In this document: piece by piece, positions 53,250 through 61,735 of the stretch | Position numbering within the stretch: the first letter of the stretch is position 1 | How the letters are laid out: every line of letters begins with the position of its first letter | Assembly: GCA_022360095.1 (NCBI GenBank) | Contig: JAKSDK010000312.1 | Coordinates: 62,001-126,000, forward strand | DNA length: 64,000 nucleotides | Direction of reading: 5' to 3' | Origin: Phycisphaerales bacterium | GTDB lineage: Bacteria; Planctomycetota; Phycisphaerae; UBA1845; UTPLA1 | Program-made: the position numbers and the translations under genes | Notes under the pieces: model-generated | Told to the model about the DNA's origin: nothing | The model's input: only the letters and a program-made list of their open reading frames with translations | Databases searched by the model: none

Positions 53250-54083
53250 CTACCGTCGTCGTCGGTTCAAGAGCATCGCTCCGCCCAGGGCCAAGAGCGC
53301 CAGGGCACTCGGTTCGGGCGCGACCCAGACGCCGTTGACGTCGTGCGAGTTGACGCCGTCCGTGAAGAGCCCTTCATTGAAGAAGAGGCTGGCCGTGTCA
53401 CTGCCGGGATTATACTCCACGAGATCGCCATCCCCGAAAAGTGTCCCACTGATCGTTTCGTCCAATGTGGCCGAAAGGACGTAATTTCCGTTTGGCAGAA
53501 GGTGCAAAGCGTCGATGTCGCCGTCTCCATCGTCAAAGATGGCGGACTCCGCGACCAAGAGCGTTCCAGTGTCATTCACCGGATCGTATTCGATGATGTC
53601 ACCGTCGGTATAGGCAAGTCCGCCGAGCGTATGGTCGCCTAAAGTCGAGACGAGGATGTTTCCGTTGGCTCGGACATAGACGGCGCTAATGTCCGGGTTG
53701 CCGGCGTCGGTGAATGAGGCTTCGCTGATCCCGAAAATGGTGGCCGTGTCGGTGTTGGGATTGTATCGAACCAGATCACCGTCGTTGAAGGTGAGGCCGC
53801 CGAGCGTTCGATTGTTGAACAGAACCGACAAGATGATGTCGCCGTTCGGCATGATGTGAAGGGCGGTCAGATCGGCGCTGGGCGCGATCAGGTCTTCGCT
53901 AAAGAACAGTGTGGCGGTGTCGGTTGTGGGTTCGTAGTTGGCGACGTCGCCGTCGCGAAACGTCAGTCCTCCTAATTCCGTGCCGACGTTGTCGAGCACC
54001 GTCATGAAGATGGGCACGGCCGACGTCGTGTTCGCGTTAACCAGAAGGGCCAGACCGAATGCGACAAGTGTCGTTGTTCTCAT
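53250..54083 (-). CDS. PEP-CTERM protein with four internal repeats
   Basis: 277 residues. A signal peptide and the C-terminal APEPSALALLALGG...RRRR tripartite signal (PEP motif, hydrophobic segment, Arg cluster) mark a substrate of an exosortase. The body is four repeats of about 57 residues, each with GGLTFxDGDLVxYxPxTDTAT and an LHxLPNGxxxLS-like end, likely to form a propeller. AAGGGGA six bases upstream supports the start. The 265 bases upstream contain no gene. No exosortase is encoded in the window. Confidence 0.87.
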   Translation of the reverse strand: MRTTTLVAFGLALLVNANTTSAVPIFMTVLDNVGTELGGLTFRDGDVANYEPTTDTATLFFSEDLIAPSADLTALHIMPNGDIILSVLFNNRTLGGLTFNDGDLVRYNPNTDTATIFGISEASFTDAGNPDISAVYVRANGNILVSTLGDHTLGGLAYTDGDIIEYDPVNDTGTLLVAESAIFDDGDGDIDALHLLPNGNYVLSATLDETISGTLFGDGDLVEYNPGSDTASLFFNEGLFTDGVNSHDVNGVWVAPEPSALALLALGGAMLLNRRRR

Positions 54084-54348
54084 TTCGTTCCCCTTTCGTT
54101 GATAATGTGGTTAGTCCACTGAAACAGTACAGTGCTCCCCCAAGCACTTATGAGCGTCTCGCATGAATTGCTTATGCGCCGTGCGTCCCCCAGCGGCTCG
54201 CGTCGGATTCTCGTCCTCTCTCGAACTCCAGCCGACTCCAGTCTAATCCGCGAGTTACCGTTAAGTCAATAAGTAGTGATGCGGACCTTGACATAGACGC
54301 CGGGAAACGCTGGTTCCGGCATGGACATAAGACGAGAGAGAATGTCGA

Positions 54349-55488
54349 TTAACGTGTGTTTTCGGCGGCCATTTCCGAACTTAGAGCGCGAGAGAGCCTA
54401 TCGACCACGCTGTCGATTTCCGCCTGCTGCGTGGGCCGGCCGACGCTGAAACGGATGGTGCCGATTGCTCGTTCACGGTTCAGGCCCATGGCCGTCAGGA
54501 CTTTAGACGGCTTGGCATCGCCGGAATGGCAGGCCGCGCCGGTGGACGCGCATACGCCGTCGAGACGGGCAAGAAGCTCCCCGCCGACATGACCGGGGAA
54601 GCTGACGTTGACCGTGCTGGGTAGCCGTTTCGTCGGATGCCCGTTGAGAACGACTTTGTTGCCAAGCGCTGCGGAAAGTTGCTGCCAGAAATAGTCTCTC
54701 AATTTTGTGTGATCGCCTTGCTTGAGATAAGCGCCGGAGATTTCGGCGGCCTTTCCCAGGCCGATGGACATCACCACGTTTTCCGTGCCGCCGCGTCGAC
54801 CGGATTCCTGCGAAGCGCCGTGAATCAACGGCTCGATCTCCACTCCTTTGCGAACGTAGAGGGCGCCGATGCCTTTGGGCGCATAGAGCTTGTGACCGGC
54901 GACGGAGACGAAGTCGGCGTTCATTTCTTCGACGTTGACGGGAATTTTCCCGACGGATTGGGCGGCGTCCACGTGAAAGGGAACGCCAGCCTCTTTGGCG
55001 ATACGCCCGATCTCCGCGATGGGCTCGATCGTGCCGACCTCGTTCTGGGAATGCATCACGCTAATCAGGATCGTTTCCGGTCGAATCGCCTTCCTGACGT
55101 CATCAGGATCGACGAGACCGGTTTCATCCACGGCGACTTCGGTGCGCGTGTAGCCGTCGGATTCCAACCACGTCATCGGGTTCAGTGTGGCCGGATGCTC
55201 GACGGCGGTGGTGACAAAATGTTTGCCGGCCGTTTTGCGAAGTCGGGCAATGCTCTTGATCACGTGGTTACTGCTTTCGGTCCCGCCGCTGGTGAAAGTG
55301 ATCTCGTCGGGCGAAGCACCGATGAGCGACGCGACGGAGGCCCGGGCTGCCTCCAATGCCCGATGGGCGGCTTGGCCGAGCGCGTGGCCGCTGGACGGAT
55401 TGCCATAATGTTCGCGGATGAATGGCAGCATGGCCTCAGCGACGGCAGCGTCGATCGGGGTGGTCGCGTTGTAATCGAGGTAGATCAT
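54349..55488 (-). CDS. Cysteine desulfurase (NifS/IscS-like)
   Basis: A PLP enzyme of 379 residues that removes sulfur from Cys for Fe-S and thio-compounds. Visible motifs are YLDYNATTP, TFTSGGTESSNHVI, AAVEHPA-type TTAVEHPAT, the PLP lysine in VAGHKLYAPKG and active-site Cys in CASTGAACHSG. ATG 55488 with GGAG nine bases upstream is used; a longer frame runs to 55851 but crosses the divergent neuA-neuB start and shows no conserved sequence. No iscU or suf genes are adjacent. Subtype (NifS, IscS or SufS-like) cannot be settled. Confidence 0.93.
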   Translation of the reverse strand: MIYLDYNATTPIDAAVAEAMLPFIREHYGNPSSGHALGQAAHRALEAARASVASLIGASPDEITFTSGGTESSNHVIKSIARLRKTAGKHFVTTAVEHPATLNPMTWLESDGYTRTEVAVDETGLVDPDDVRKAIRPETILISVMHSQNEVGTIEPIAEIGRIAKEAGVPFHVDAAQSVGKIPVNVEEMNADFVSVAGHKLYAPKGIGALYVRKGVEIEPLIHGASQESGRRGGTENVVMSIGLGKAAEISGAYLKQGDHTKLRDYFWQQLSAALGNKVVLNGHPTKRLPSTVNVSFPGHVGGELLARLDGVCASTGAACHSGDAKPSKVLTAMGLNRERAIGTIRFSVGRPTQQAEIDSVVDRLSRALSSEMAAENTR

Positions 55489-55517
55489 CGTGCGGTCTCC
55501 AATACGACCATTGTAGT

Positions 55518-55558
55518 CGGGGGAAGGGGGAGAGGGGAGAGGGGAGAGGGGAGAGGGG
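55518..55558. repeat. Heptanucleotide AGAGGGG repeat before neuA-neuB
   Basis: Four tight AGAGGGG units preceded by GGGGAAGGGGG run directly up to ATG 55559, so the repeat forms the ribosome-binding region of the next gene. It lies in the 70-base gap to the divergent cysteine desulfurase. Confidence 0.75.
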
Positions 55559-57469
55559 ATGAAACCACTGGTCGCCGGCGCTGGTCCCGCCGATGTATCA
55601 GATATGAAGAGCTGTTCGTTAGCCGTGATCCTTGCGCGGGCGGGGAGCAAAGGTCTCCCGGGCAAGAATGTCCTGCCTCTGGCGGGGCGTCCGATGATTG
55701 CACACACGATCGAGGCTGCGTGTCGATCCAGCTCCATCGACGCGGTTTGCGTCACGACCGATTTGCCGGCCGCGGCGGAAGCGGCGAGATCCCTGGGGGT
55801 TTTCGTGATCGACCGTCCCCCGCAATTGGCCACGGACACGGCGCCTGTCATCGCTGCCGTGTGCCATGCGGTGTCCCTTTACGAGGAGGCGCATCGGCCG
55901 GTCACGCATGTGGCGATCCTGTACGGTAACGTGCCAGTCCGGCCTCCAGGCATCATCGATCGGGCCGTGACATATCTGATTGAGACCGGGGCCGATTCAG
56001 TGCGAAGTCTGACGCCCGTTGAAAAGCAACATCCGGATTGGTTACATCGGCTCGACGGCGATCGGATGGTGCAATATCGGAAAAACTCGATTGATCGACG
56101 ACAGGATCTGGAACCGCTTTATTATCACGATGGAGCGGTGGTCGCCGTCGTCCGAGACGGACTGGATCGGTGGGCGGGGATCAGGGGATTGGGGGATCAG
56201 GGGAGGCGGACGGCAGGCATCACGACTCAGGGCGATCCGCATGCATTTCTCGGAGAAGACCGGCGCGGCATTGTTTCGGAAGGTGGGCCGACGGTCGACG
56301 TTGATTCGATGGACGATCTCCATATTGCGGAGGCCATCATCCGATCGAGGTCGAGAACACTCACGCACAAACAATGTGATGCTGAACCTAAGGTCTTCCC
56401 GTCCCTGGGCCCCCGTTCCCCCGCGCTCCCGGCCTCCTGGGCCCCCCGCATTCCTTACGTGATTGCGGAGGCCGGCGTCAATCATCATGGTGATTTGTCG
56501 ATGGCTTGCCGCCTGATTGAGGCGGCGAAAGAAGCGGGCGCGGATGCCGTCAAGTTTCAACTATTCTCGGCGGATCGGCTCGTTGCGGCGTCGACGCCTT
56601 CTTGCGCCTACCAGCGAAGCCACAACAACGGCACCGAACATCAACATGCGATGCTCAAGGGACTTGAGCTGCCGCCGAGCGCGTTTGTCGAGTTGAAGCG
56701 GCATGCGGATCGTCTCGGCATCGATTTTCTTGCGACGCCGTTCGGTTTGCCAGAACTCAATTTTCTCGTCGATGAACTTGATGTCCCCGCCCTGAAGATC
56801 GCATCGTCCGACGTCGTCAATGTTCCTTTGCTGACGGCCGCGTCAGAGAGCGGGCGTCCGTTGATCGTTTCCACGGGTGCGAGTTTGCTCCAGGAGATTG
56901 ATCAAGCTGTGGAACTTATAAGATGCGGCGGCGGGCTCGAGCGCCTGGTTCTGCTGCACTGTGTGTCGTCGTACCCGACGCGGTTTGAGAACGCGCGGCT
57001 TGGGTGTGTCGGTACGCTTCGTGAACGTTTTGGCGTTGCGGTTGGATTCAGCGATCACACGGTCGAAGAGACGACCGGTGCATTGGCCGTCATGGCCGGC
57101 GCCGTGGTTCTGGAAAAGCACCTGACGTTGAACCGAGAGGCTCAAGGTCCGGACCATTTCTTTTCGCTTGAACCGCCAATGTTCAAAGACTACGTCTTTG
57201 GAATCCGTCAGGCGGCGACCGTGTTGTCGGATGGGGAAATGGGCTATTCCTCTGAGGAAGCGGAGGTCCGAAAATTGGCCCGAGGTCGGGTCGTGACGAC
57301 GAAGCCCATCGTTGCCGGTCAACGATTGACTGCAGACGCCTTGATGGTCCAGCGTCCAGGCAATGGGATTCCTCCGGTCCATTGGCGGGACCTTATCGGA
57401 CGGATCGCCAGAATCGACATTCCCAGTGACACTCCGCTCGCCTGGTCAATGATTGTTTCGACACAGTAA
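55559..57469 (+). CDS. NeuA-NeuB fusion: CMP-nonulosonate cytidylyltransferase and nonulosonate synthase
   Basis: A 636-residue fusion. Residues about 21-235 form a CMP-NeuAc-synthetase-like domain (LAVILARAGSKGLPGKN with the CTP-binding loop), residues about 298-560 form a NeuB synthase (VIAEAGVNHHGDLSMACRLI, KFQLFSADRL and GFSDHT), and residues about 575-636 form the SAF domain. The enzymes normally act at the last two steps of making CMP-activated sialic, legionaminic or pseudaminic acids. The linker and an internal loop are G/C-rich at DNA level. ATG 55559 is used; ATG 55604 lacks a ribosome site. Other pathway genes (NeuC, aminotransferases) are not in the window, so the exact sugar is unknown. 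Confidence 0.9.
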   Translation: MKPLVAGAGPADVSDMKSCSLAVILARAGSKGLPGKNVLPLAGRPMIAHTIEAACRSSSIDAVCVTTDLPAAAEAARSLGVFVIDRPPQLATDTAPVIAAVCHAVSLYEEAHRPVTHVAILYGNVPVRPPGIIDRAVTYLIETGADSVRSLTPVEKQHPDWLHRLDGDRMVQYRKNSIDRRQDLEPLYYHDGAVVAVVRDGLDRWAGIRGLGDQGRRTAGITTQGDPHAFLGEDRRGIVSEGGPTVDVDSMDDLHIAEAIIRSRSRTLTHKQCDAEPKVFPSLGPRSPALPASWAPRIPYVIAEAGVNHHGDLSMACRLIEAAKEAGADAVKFQLFSADRLVAASTPSCAYQRSHNNGTEHQHAMLKGLELPPSAFVELKRHADRLGIDFLATPFGLPELNFLVDELDVPALKIASSDVVNVPLLTAASESGRPLIVSTGASLLQEIDQAVELIRCGGGLERLVLLHCVSSYPTRFENARLGCVGTLRERFGVAVGFSDHTVEETTGALAVMAGAVVLEKHLTLNREAQGPDHFFSLEPPMFKDYVFGIRQAATVLSDGEMGYSSEEAEVRKLARGRVVTTKPIVAGQRLTADALMVQRPGNGIPPVHWRDLIGRIARIDIPSDTPLAWSMIVSTQ

Positions 57470-57570
57470 ATTGGTTCTGAATCGGTCCACGCAAAGTACC
57501 GATACCTAATTAGCCGACTCCAAGATTCAAGACGGCTGCAGTTTCGGGAAATTCATGCGCGAGGATTGGT

Positions 57571-58449
57571 ATGTTGCAAGCCGAAATGACGGACGAAAGT
57601 AAGGCCCTGGTCGAATCCGCGATTAGTGAAGTTGGCGAAATCGCCACGCTGCCCGAAATCACGGTCAAAATTATCCAGATTGTCGAAGACCCGAAGTCGA
57701 CGGCACGCGACCTCCACGATGTGATCAAGAACGATCCGGCATTGTCCACTCGCATACTCAAAGTGGTGAACTCCGCCTTTTACGGACTTCCGGGACAGAT
57801 TTCGAGCATCGATCGAGCCATCGTATTGTTAGGACTTTCAGCGGTGAAGAACATTGCAATTGCCGCTTCGATGACGCACTTGTTCCACGGCGGGGCCGAT
57901 ATCGAGGGCTTCAGTGGTACGGAGGTGTGGCGGCATTCGGTTGCGGTCGGCGTTGCCGCGAGGATGCTTTCCACGGCACAGGGGCGTCCTCCGATTGAAG
58001 AAAGTTTTCTCGCGGGGCTGATTTCCGACCTGGGTCTGTTGATCGAGCGGCAGATCTATGCCAAGCAGTTGACGGAAGTCCTCGCACGCTACAAGAACGA
58101 TGGCGGCGATTACTGCCACTTGGAAACGGAATTGATCGGCGCGGATCATCAGGCATTCGGAATGGCGTTGGCCGGGAAGTGGCGGTTTCCACAAATACTG
58201 TGCACGACGATCGGCTATCATCATAAGCCCATGGACCTGGCAGAGGCGAATCGGGAACTCCCGGCTCTCGTGCATGTCGCTGATATTCTGGCTTGTCGGT
58301 CGGAAATCGGTTTCTGCACGTACGCTCCGGACATGGAGATCGCCCCGGAGTTGCTGGAGGTGATCAAGCTTAAGCCCGAGGGCATCGAAGAGGTTTATGC
58401 GGAGTATCCTGAGCAGGTTTCCATGGCGGAAAGCATTTTTTCCGAGTAG
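57571..58449 (+). CDS. HDOD domain signalling protein
   Basis: A 292-residue single-domain HDOD protein. The family opening (ATLPEITVKIIQIVEDPKSTARDLHDVIKNDPALSTRILK) and VNSAFYG are present. The HD motif is replaced by SD in LISDLGLL, so it is probably non-catalytic like other HDOD proteins, which act in signalling with cyclic di-GMP or kinases. Partner unknown. It lies about 100 bases after neuA-neuB. Confidence 0.92.
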   Translation: MLQAEMTDESKALVESAISEVGEIATLPEITVKIIQIVEDPKSTARDLHDVIKNDPALSTRILKVVNSAFYGLPGQISSIDRAIVLLGLSAVKNIAIAASMTHLFHGGADIEGFSGTEVWRHSVAVGVAARMLSTAQGRPPIEESFLAGLISDLGLLIERQIYAKQLTEVLARYKNDGGDYCHLETELIGADHQAFGMALAGKWRFPQILCTTIGYHHKPMDLAEANRELPALVHVADILACRSEIGFCTYAPDMEIAPELLEVIKLKPEGIEEVYAEYPEQVSMAESIFSE

Positions 58450-58583
58450 CTGCTCACGCCATGTCGATCCCGTTCGTTCGACTGTAACGGCGTCAATATT
58501 TCTGATATCGAACTCCCGGCTGTACAAGCCGGATTCAGCCTACTATCATCGCAAGGGTATGAAGAACCTGATTGTGGGGATCG

Positions 58584-59291
58584 ATGGCTGAAATCTCCGG
58601 ATCACTTGCGGCCGCGGCTGTGATGATTGGTTTCGTCCACACCGTGGCGGGGCCTGATCACTACCTTCCTTTTGTCACGATGTCACGTGCCGGGCGCTGG
58701 TCATTGACCAGGACGATCGTGATCACGCTGATTTGTGGTGTGGGTCATATTCTAGGCTCCGTGATTCTGGGCTTTGTCGGGATCGGTCTTGGACTGGGGC
58801 TCGATCTGATCAAGACCATCGAGCAGACACGCGGTCAATTCGCGGGCTGGCTGCTGATCGGGTTCGGGTTGATGTACCTGGTTTGGGGGACGCGACGGGC
58901 CGTCCGCGGTCGGTCTCATGCGCACATCCATGCCCACGAAGACGGGACGATTCATTGTCACGAGCATACGCATTCCGGAGATCATGCTCATGTTCACAAA
59001 ACTGAAAGTCCGTCACTGACTCCTTGGGCGCTGTTTATCATCTTTGTGCTCGGCCCTTGCGAAGCGCTGATCCCCCTGTTGATGTTTCCTGCATTCCAAG
59101 GCGGTTTCGCGGACGTCCTTTGGGTGGTCCTGCTGTTCGGCGTGACAACCTTGGCAACCATGACGACCATCGTGGCGGCGGCGTGCGTCGGGCTTCGATC
59201 GATTCGCTTTTCTTTTCTTGAACGCTATCAACATGCCTTGGCCGGAGGCATCGTCTTGGTTTGCGGTTTGGCGATCATGTTCGGATTGTGA
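58584..59291 (+). CDS. NicO/UreH-like transition-metal transporter
   Basis: A six-helix membrane protein of about 235 residues. The HTVAGPDHYLPF motif near the start resembles the HxxGxDH element of nickel/cobalt transporters, and a His-rich cytoplasmic loop (HAHIHAHEDG, HCHEHTH, HAHVH) sits between helices three and four. This supports Ni, Co or a similar divalent metal as cargo. ATG 58584 with GTGGGGA close upstream is chosen. The last 17 bases overlap the convergent ASCH gene. Direction of transport is unclear. Confidence 0.85.
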   Translation: MAEISGSLAAAAVMIGFVHTVAGPDHYLPFVTMSRAGRWSLTRTIVITLICGVGHILGSVILGFVGIGLGLGLDLIKTIEQTRGQFAGWLLIGFGLMYLVWGTRRAVRGRSHAHIHAHEDGTIHCHEHTHSGDHAHVHKTESPSLTPWALFIIFVLGPCEALIPLLMFPAFQGGFADVLWVVLLFGVTTLATMTTIVAAACVGLRSIRFSFLERYQHALAGGIVLVCGLAIMFGL

Positions 59292-59715
59292 TTCGACTTC
59301 CCACGCGCATGCCGGGCACGGGCATTCGGTCCAGGGCGACCCACGCGCGTTGGTCTGATTTGCGGATCGACATTGGGCCAATCAGCACGACGGTCTCGAT
59401 CCAGATGAGACTGATGAATCTTGCCCACTCGGCGGCATTCCTGAAGAACCCATCGACGGCGCAGATCTGATCTGCATATTTCTCAATCAGCTCAGGCAAA
59501 TCGGTTTCGGACCGTAGTGCTCTAAAAAGGCAGCGGCCGGCAACGGCCATGGCGCGGACGGGCCGGGACGGCGGTTTCAGCCACAGCAGATCACCCGGCG
59601 AAACGGCCTCAAACGGTGGTCGCCGAATTGTCGAGATGCGGCATTCGATCCGCTTGGAGCCGGACAGCATCAGATTCAGGTATTGGTCATGGAGCACGAC
59701 GAGATGATGTCGCAT
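59275..59715 (-). CDS. ASCH domain protein
   Basis: 146 residues whose N-terminal part (LVVLHDQYLNLMLSGSKRIECR, PPFEAVSPGDLLWLKPP) fits the ASCH/EVE PUA-like fold, thought to bind RNA or modified nucleic-acid bases. The C-terminal part is variable. It converges with the metal transporter, overlapping by 17 bases. Family assignment is by motif only; function unknown. Confidence 0.75.
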   Translation of the reverse strand: MRHHLVVLHDQYLNLMLSGSKRIECRISTIRRPPFEAVSPGDLLWLKPPSRPVRAMAVAGRCLFRALRSETDLPELIEKYADQICAVDGFFRNAAEWARFISLIWIETVVLIGPMSIRKSDQRAWVALDRMPVPGMRVGSRITIRT

Positions 59716-60069
59716 GAAATGAACCCAGTGGCCGTTGTAAGACGATCGCTCGTGATGGATCGTACGACGCAGGATGTCTAAACCAATCGGGCACCGATGC
59801 CGAAGGTCTCATACGGATTCTGTAGGCGTCCATCCGTACCGGGAAAGTATGGACTTTGGAGCAGTCGTCCACAAGCCGACCCGGGTTCGGAAATGCCAGG
59901 TCATGGCACACCGCCTTGTGATTTCTTAAGATCTCCGAAACCGCGAATTTTGACGAAGGTCAGTGATTTTTGCGGTTCGTCGCGAGTATCACCTAAGATA
60001 AGGGAAGGGATTGGTTACCAGAGAGCTTTCCCTGACGCCATGCCGACCCTGGGCCATGGCGTTCAGCCC
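59716..60069. other. Intergenic region, start of phosphatase gene uncertain
   Basis: The phosphatase frame stays open up to 59797 and could include part of this region, but its extra sequence looks non-coding (Pro/Arg/Ser-rich, no conserved motif). No other gene was seen. Confidence 0.4.
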
Positions 60070-61386
60070 ATGAGGATGGCAACGCGTATGGCCGATCGTG
60101 AATATGCCGTTGAGAAGGACATCGCACCTTGGCAGGAAAAACTGGCGTTCATCGTTGAGACGATGCGCGAAATGAGCCTTCAGACCGAGCCACAGGCTAT
60201 GGTCAACGCCTACGCCGCCAAAATGGAAAAGCTCTACCCGGCGGAAAAGCGAATCTCGCTCAGTCGTCGCGATTTGAGCTCGCCCTATGTGCGGATCACG
60301 AGATATTCCGGCTGGCAGAAGCAGCTGAATCCTTGGAAGCAGACGGAAGTGCTTCCTGTCCTCAAGGGCGGTGTGTTCAGCGAACTGATCTATGAAAACG
60401 CCCCTCGCGTCATCGACAATCTGGAACTTCATCCGGACGATCCGGCACTGGAGTATCTGGACGGGCAACAATCGCTGCTTGCATTGCCGCTTTTCGATAT
60501 GGGCGAGTCCTTGAACATGGTCGTGCTCACGCGGGATGTCCCGGCGGCATTTGACCGGGAGAATCTTCCCGAATGGGTCTGGATGAGTAACCTTTTCGGC
60601 CGAGCCACCCAGACGCTCGTGTATGCCGAAAAACTTCAAGAGGCCTATGAGGCGATCGACCGTGAGCTGGAAGTGGTCGGCAACATCCAGCGTTCATTGC
60701 TGCCGGCGAAACTGCCGGAGATTCCCACGATGGGGCTCGCCGCGCACTATCAGACGTCGCAACGCGCAGGTGGGGATTACTACGACTTCTTCGAATTGCC
60801 GGACGGCAAGTGGGGGATCTTGGTGGCCGACGTCAGTGGTCACGGAACGCCGGCTGCGGTGATCATGTCGATCCTGCACGGCCTGGCGCACGCGTTTCCC
60901 GGTCCGCCTTGCCCGCCAAGCAAGCTGTTGAGTTATCTGAACCACCACCTCACAAGTCGATACACGACAAACATGGGGGCGTTCGTGACGGCGTTTTACG
61001 GCATCTACGAGCCGGGTGCCAGGACGCTCACCTATGCCAGTGCGGGGCACAATCCACCACGATTGAAGCGATGCACGGATGGGACCGTGGTGTCTCTCGA
61101 TGCCGCTCAGAGCATGCCACTTGGAATTGTGGCCGAGCAGGATTTCATCGAGTCCACGCAGACTTTTATACCTGGGGATCAGGTCGTTTTCTACACGGAC
61201 GGCATTACGGAAGCGATGGATCCCATGGGCAAGATGTTTGGGCTCGAGCGATTGGACCAGGCGTTGGAGGTTTGCTCACTGGACGCCAACGGGCTGATCG
61301 AGATGGTCCTGGAAGCGGTCAACACGTTTGCAGCAGGTCACCCAGCGGACGATGATCGCACGTTGCTCGTCGCGAAGATTTCATAG
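60070..61386 (+). CDS. PP2C-type (SpoIIE/RsbU-like) serine phosphatase
   Basis: The N-terminal about 190 residues look GAF-like, with LPLFDMGESLNMVVLTR. After a helical linker (EAIDRELEVVGNIQRSLLP), the phosphatase domain has RAGGDYYDFFEL, VADVSGHGTPAAVIMS and GHNPP motifs. These coordinate metal and are complete. It likely dephosphorylates an anti-anti-sigma factor or related target, by analogy with RsbU; no such partner is adjacent. ATG 60070 is a compromise among several in-frame ATGs (60040, 60076, 60088). Confidence 0.9.
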   Translation: MRMATRMADREYAVEKDIAPWQEKLAFIVETMREMSLQTEPQAMVNAYAAKMEKLYPAEKRISLSRRDLSSPYVRITRYSGWQKQLNPWKQTEVLPVLKGGVFSELIYENAPRVIDNLELHPDDPALEYLDGQQSLLALPLFDMGESLNMVVLTRDVPAAFDRENLPEWVWMSNLFGRATQTLVYAEKLQEAYEAIDRELEVVGNIQRSLLPAKLPEIPTMGLAAHYQTSQRAGGDYYDFFELPDGKWGILVADVSGHGTPAAVIMSILHGLAHAFPGPPCPPSKLLSYLNHHLTSRYTTNMGAFVTAFYGIYEPGARTLTYASAGHNPPRLKRCTDGTVVSLDAAQSMPLGIVAEQDFIESTQTFIPGDQVVFYTDGITEAMDPMGKMFGLERLDQALEVCSLDANGLIEMVLEAVNTFAAGHPADDDRTLLVAKIS

Positions 61387-61403
61387 AACTTGAGGTTGAT
61401 TAA

Positions 61404-61709
61404 ATGGCCGGCGTTTTTTATGAAGTCAATGCGACGATTCTTGATCCGAAGATCGCGGATGCCTGGGTAAGCTGGATTCTCGATGAGCATATTGCCGAGG
61501 TCGTGGCGGCAGGGGCCGTCCACGGGCGTTTGGTGGGTGTGGAGGGCGGCCGCACTCAATTTAGCGTACAGTATGAATTCGCGAATCGGGCGGCCCTCGA
61601 GACCTATCTGACCGAACACGCCCCTCGACTTCGCGACGAAGGCGTCAAACGCTTTCCCCTAACTCAGGTCACCTACTCACGCCGTATCGGTCAATTCCTC
61701 GAAGTCTAG
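61404..61709 (+). CDS. DUF4286 family small protein
   Basis: A 101-residue protein. The start YEVNATILDPKIADAWVSWILDEHIAEV and the LETYLTEHAPRLRDEG...FPL-x-Q-V-TYSRRI end fit DUF4286, a ferredoxin-fold-like family of unknown function. It starts 17 bases after the phosphatase, suggesting an operon. Confidence 0.85.
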   Translation: MAGVFYEVNATILDPKIADAWVSWILDEHIAEVVAAGAVHGRLVGVEGGRTQFSVQYEFANRAALETYLTEHAPRLRDEGVKRFPLTQVTYSRRIGQFLEV

Positions 61710-61735
61710 AACGTGCTTGTTTGCAGCCGTTGAAA

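Noticed and set aside
54637..55929. 430-codon plus-strand frame opposite cysteine desulfurase and overlapping neuA-neuB
   Set aside because: Both overlapped genes carry full family motifs; this frame has none.
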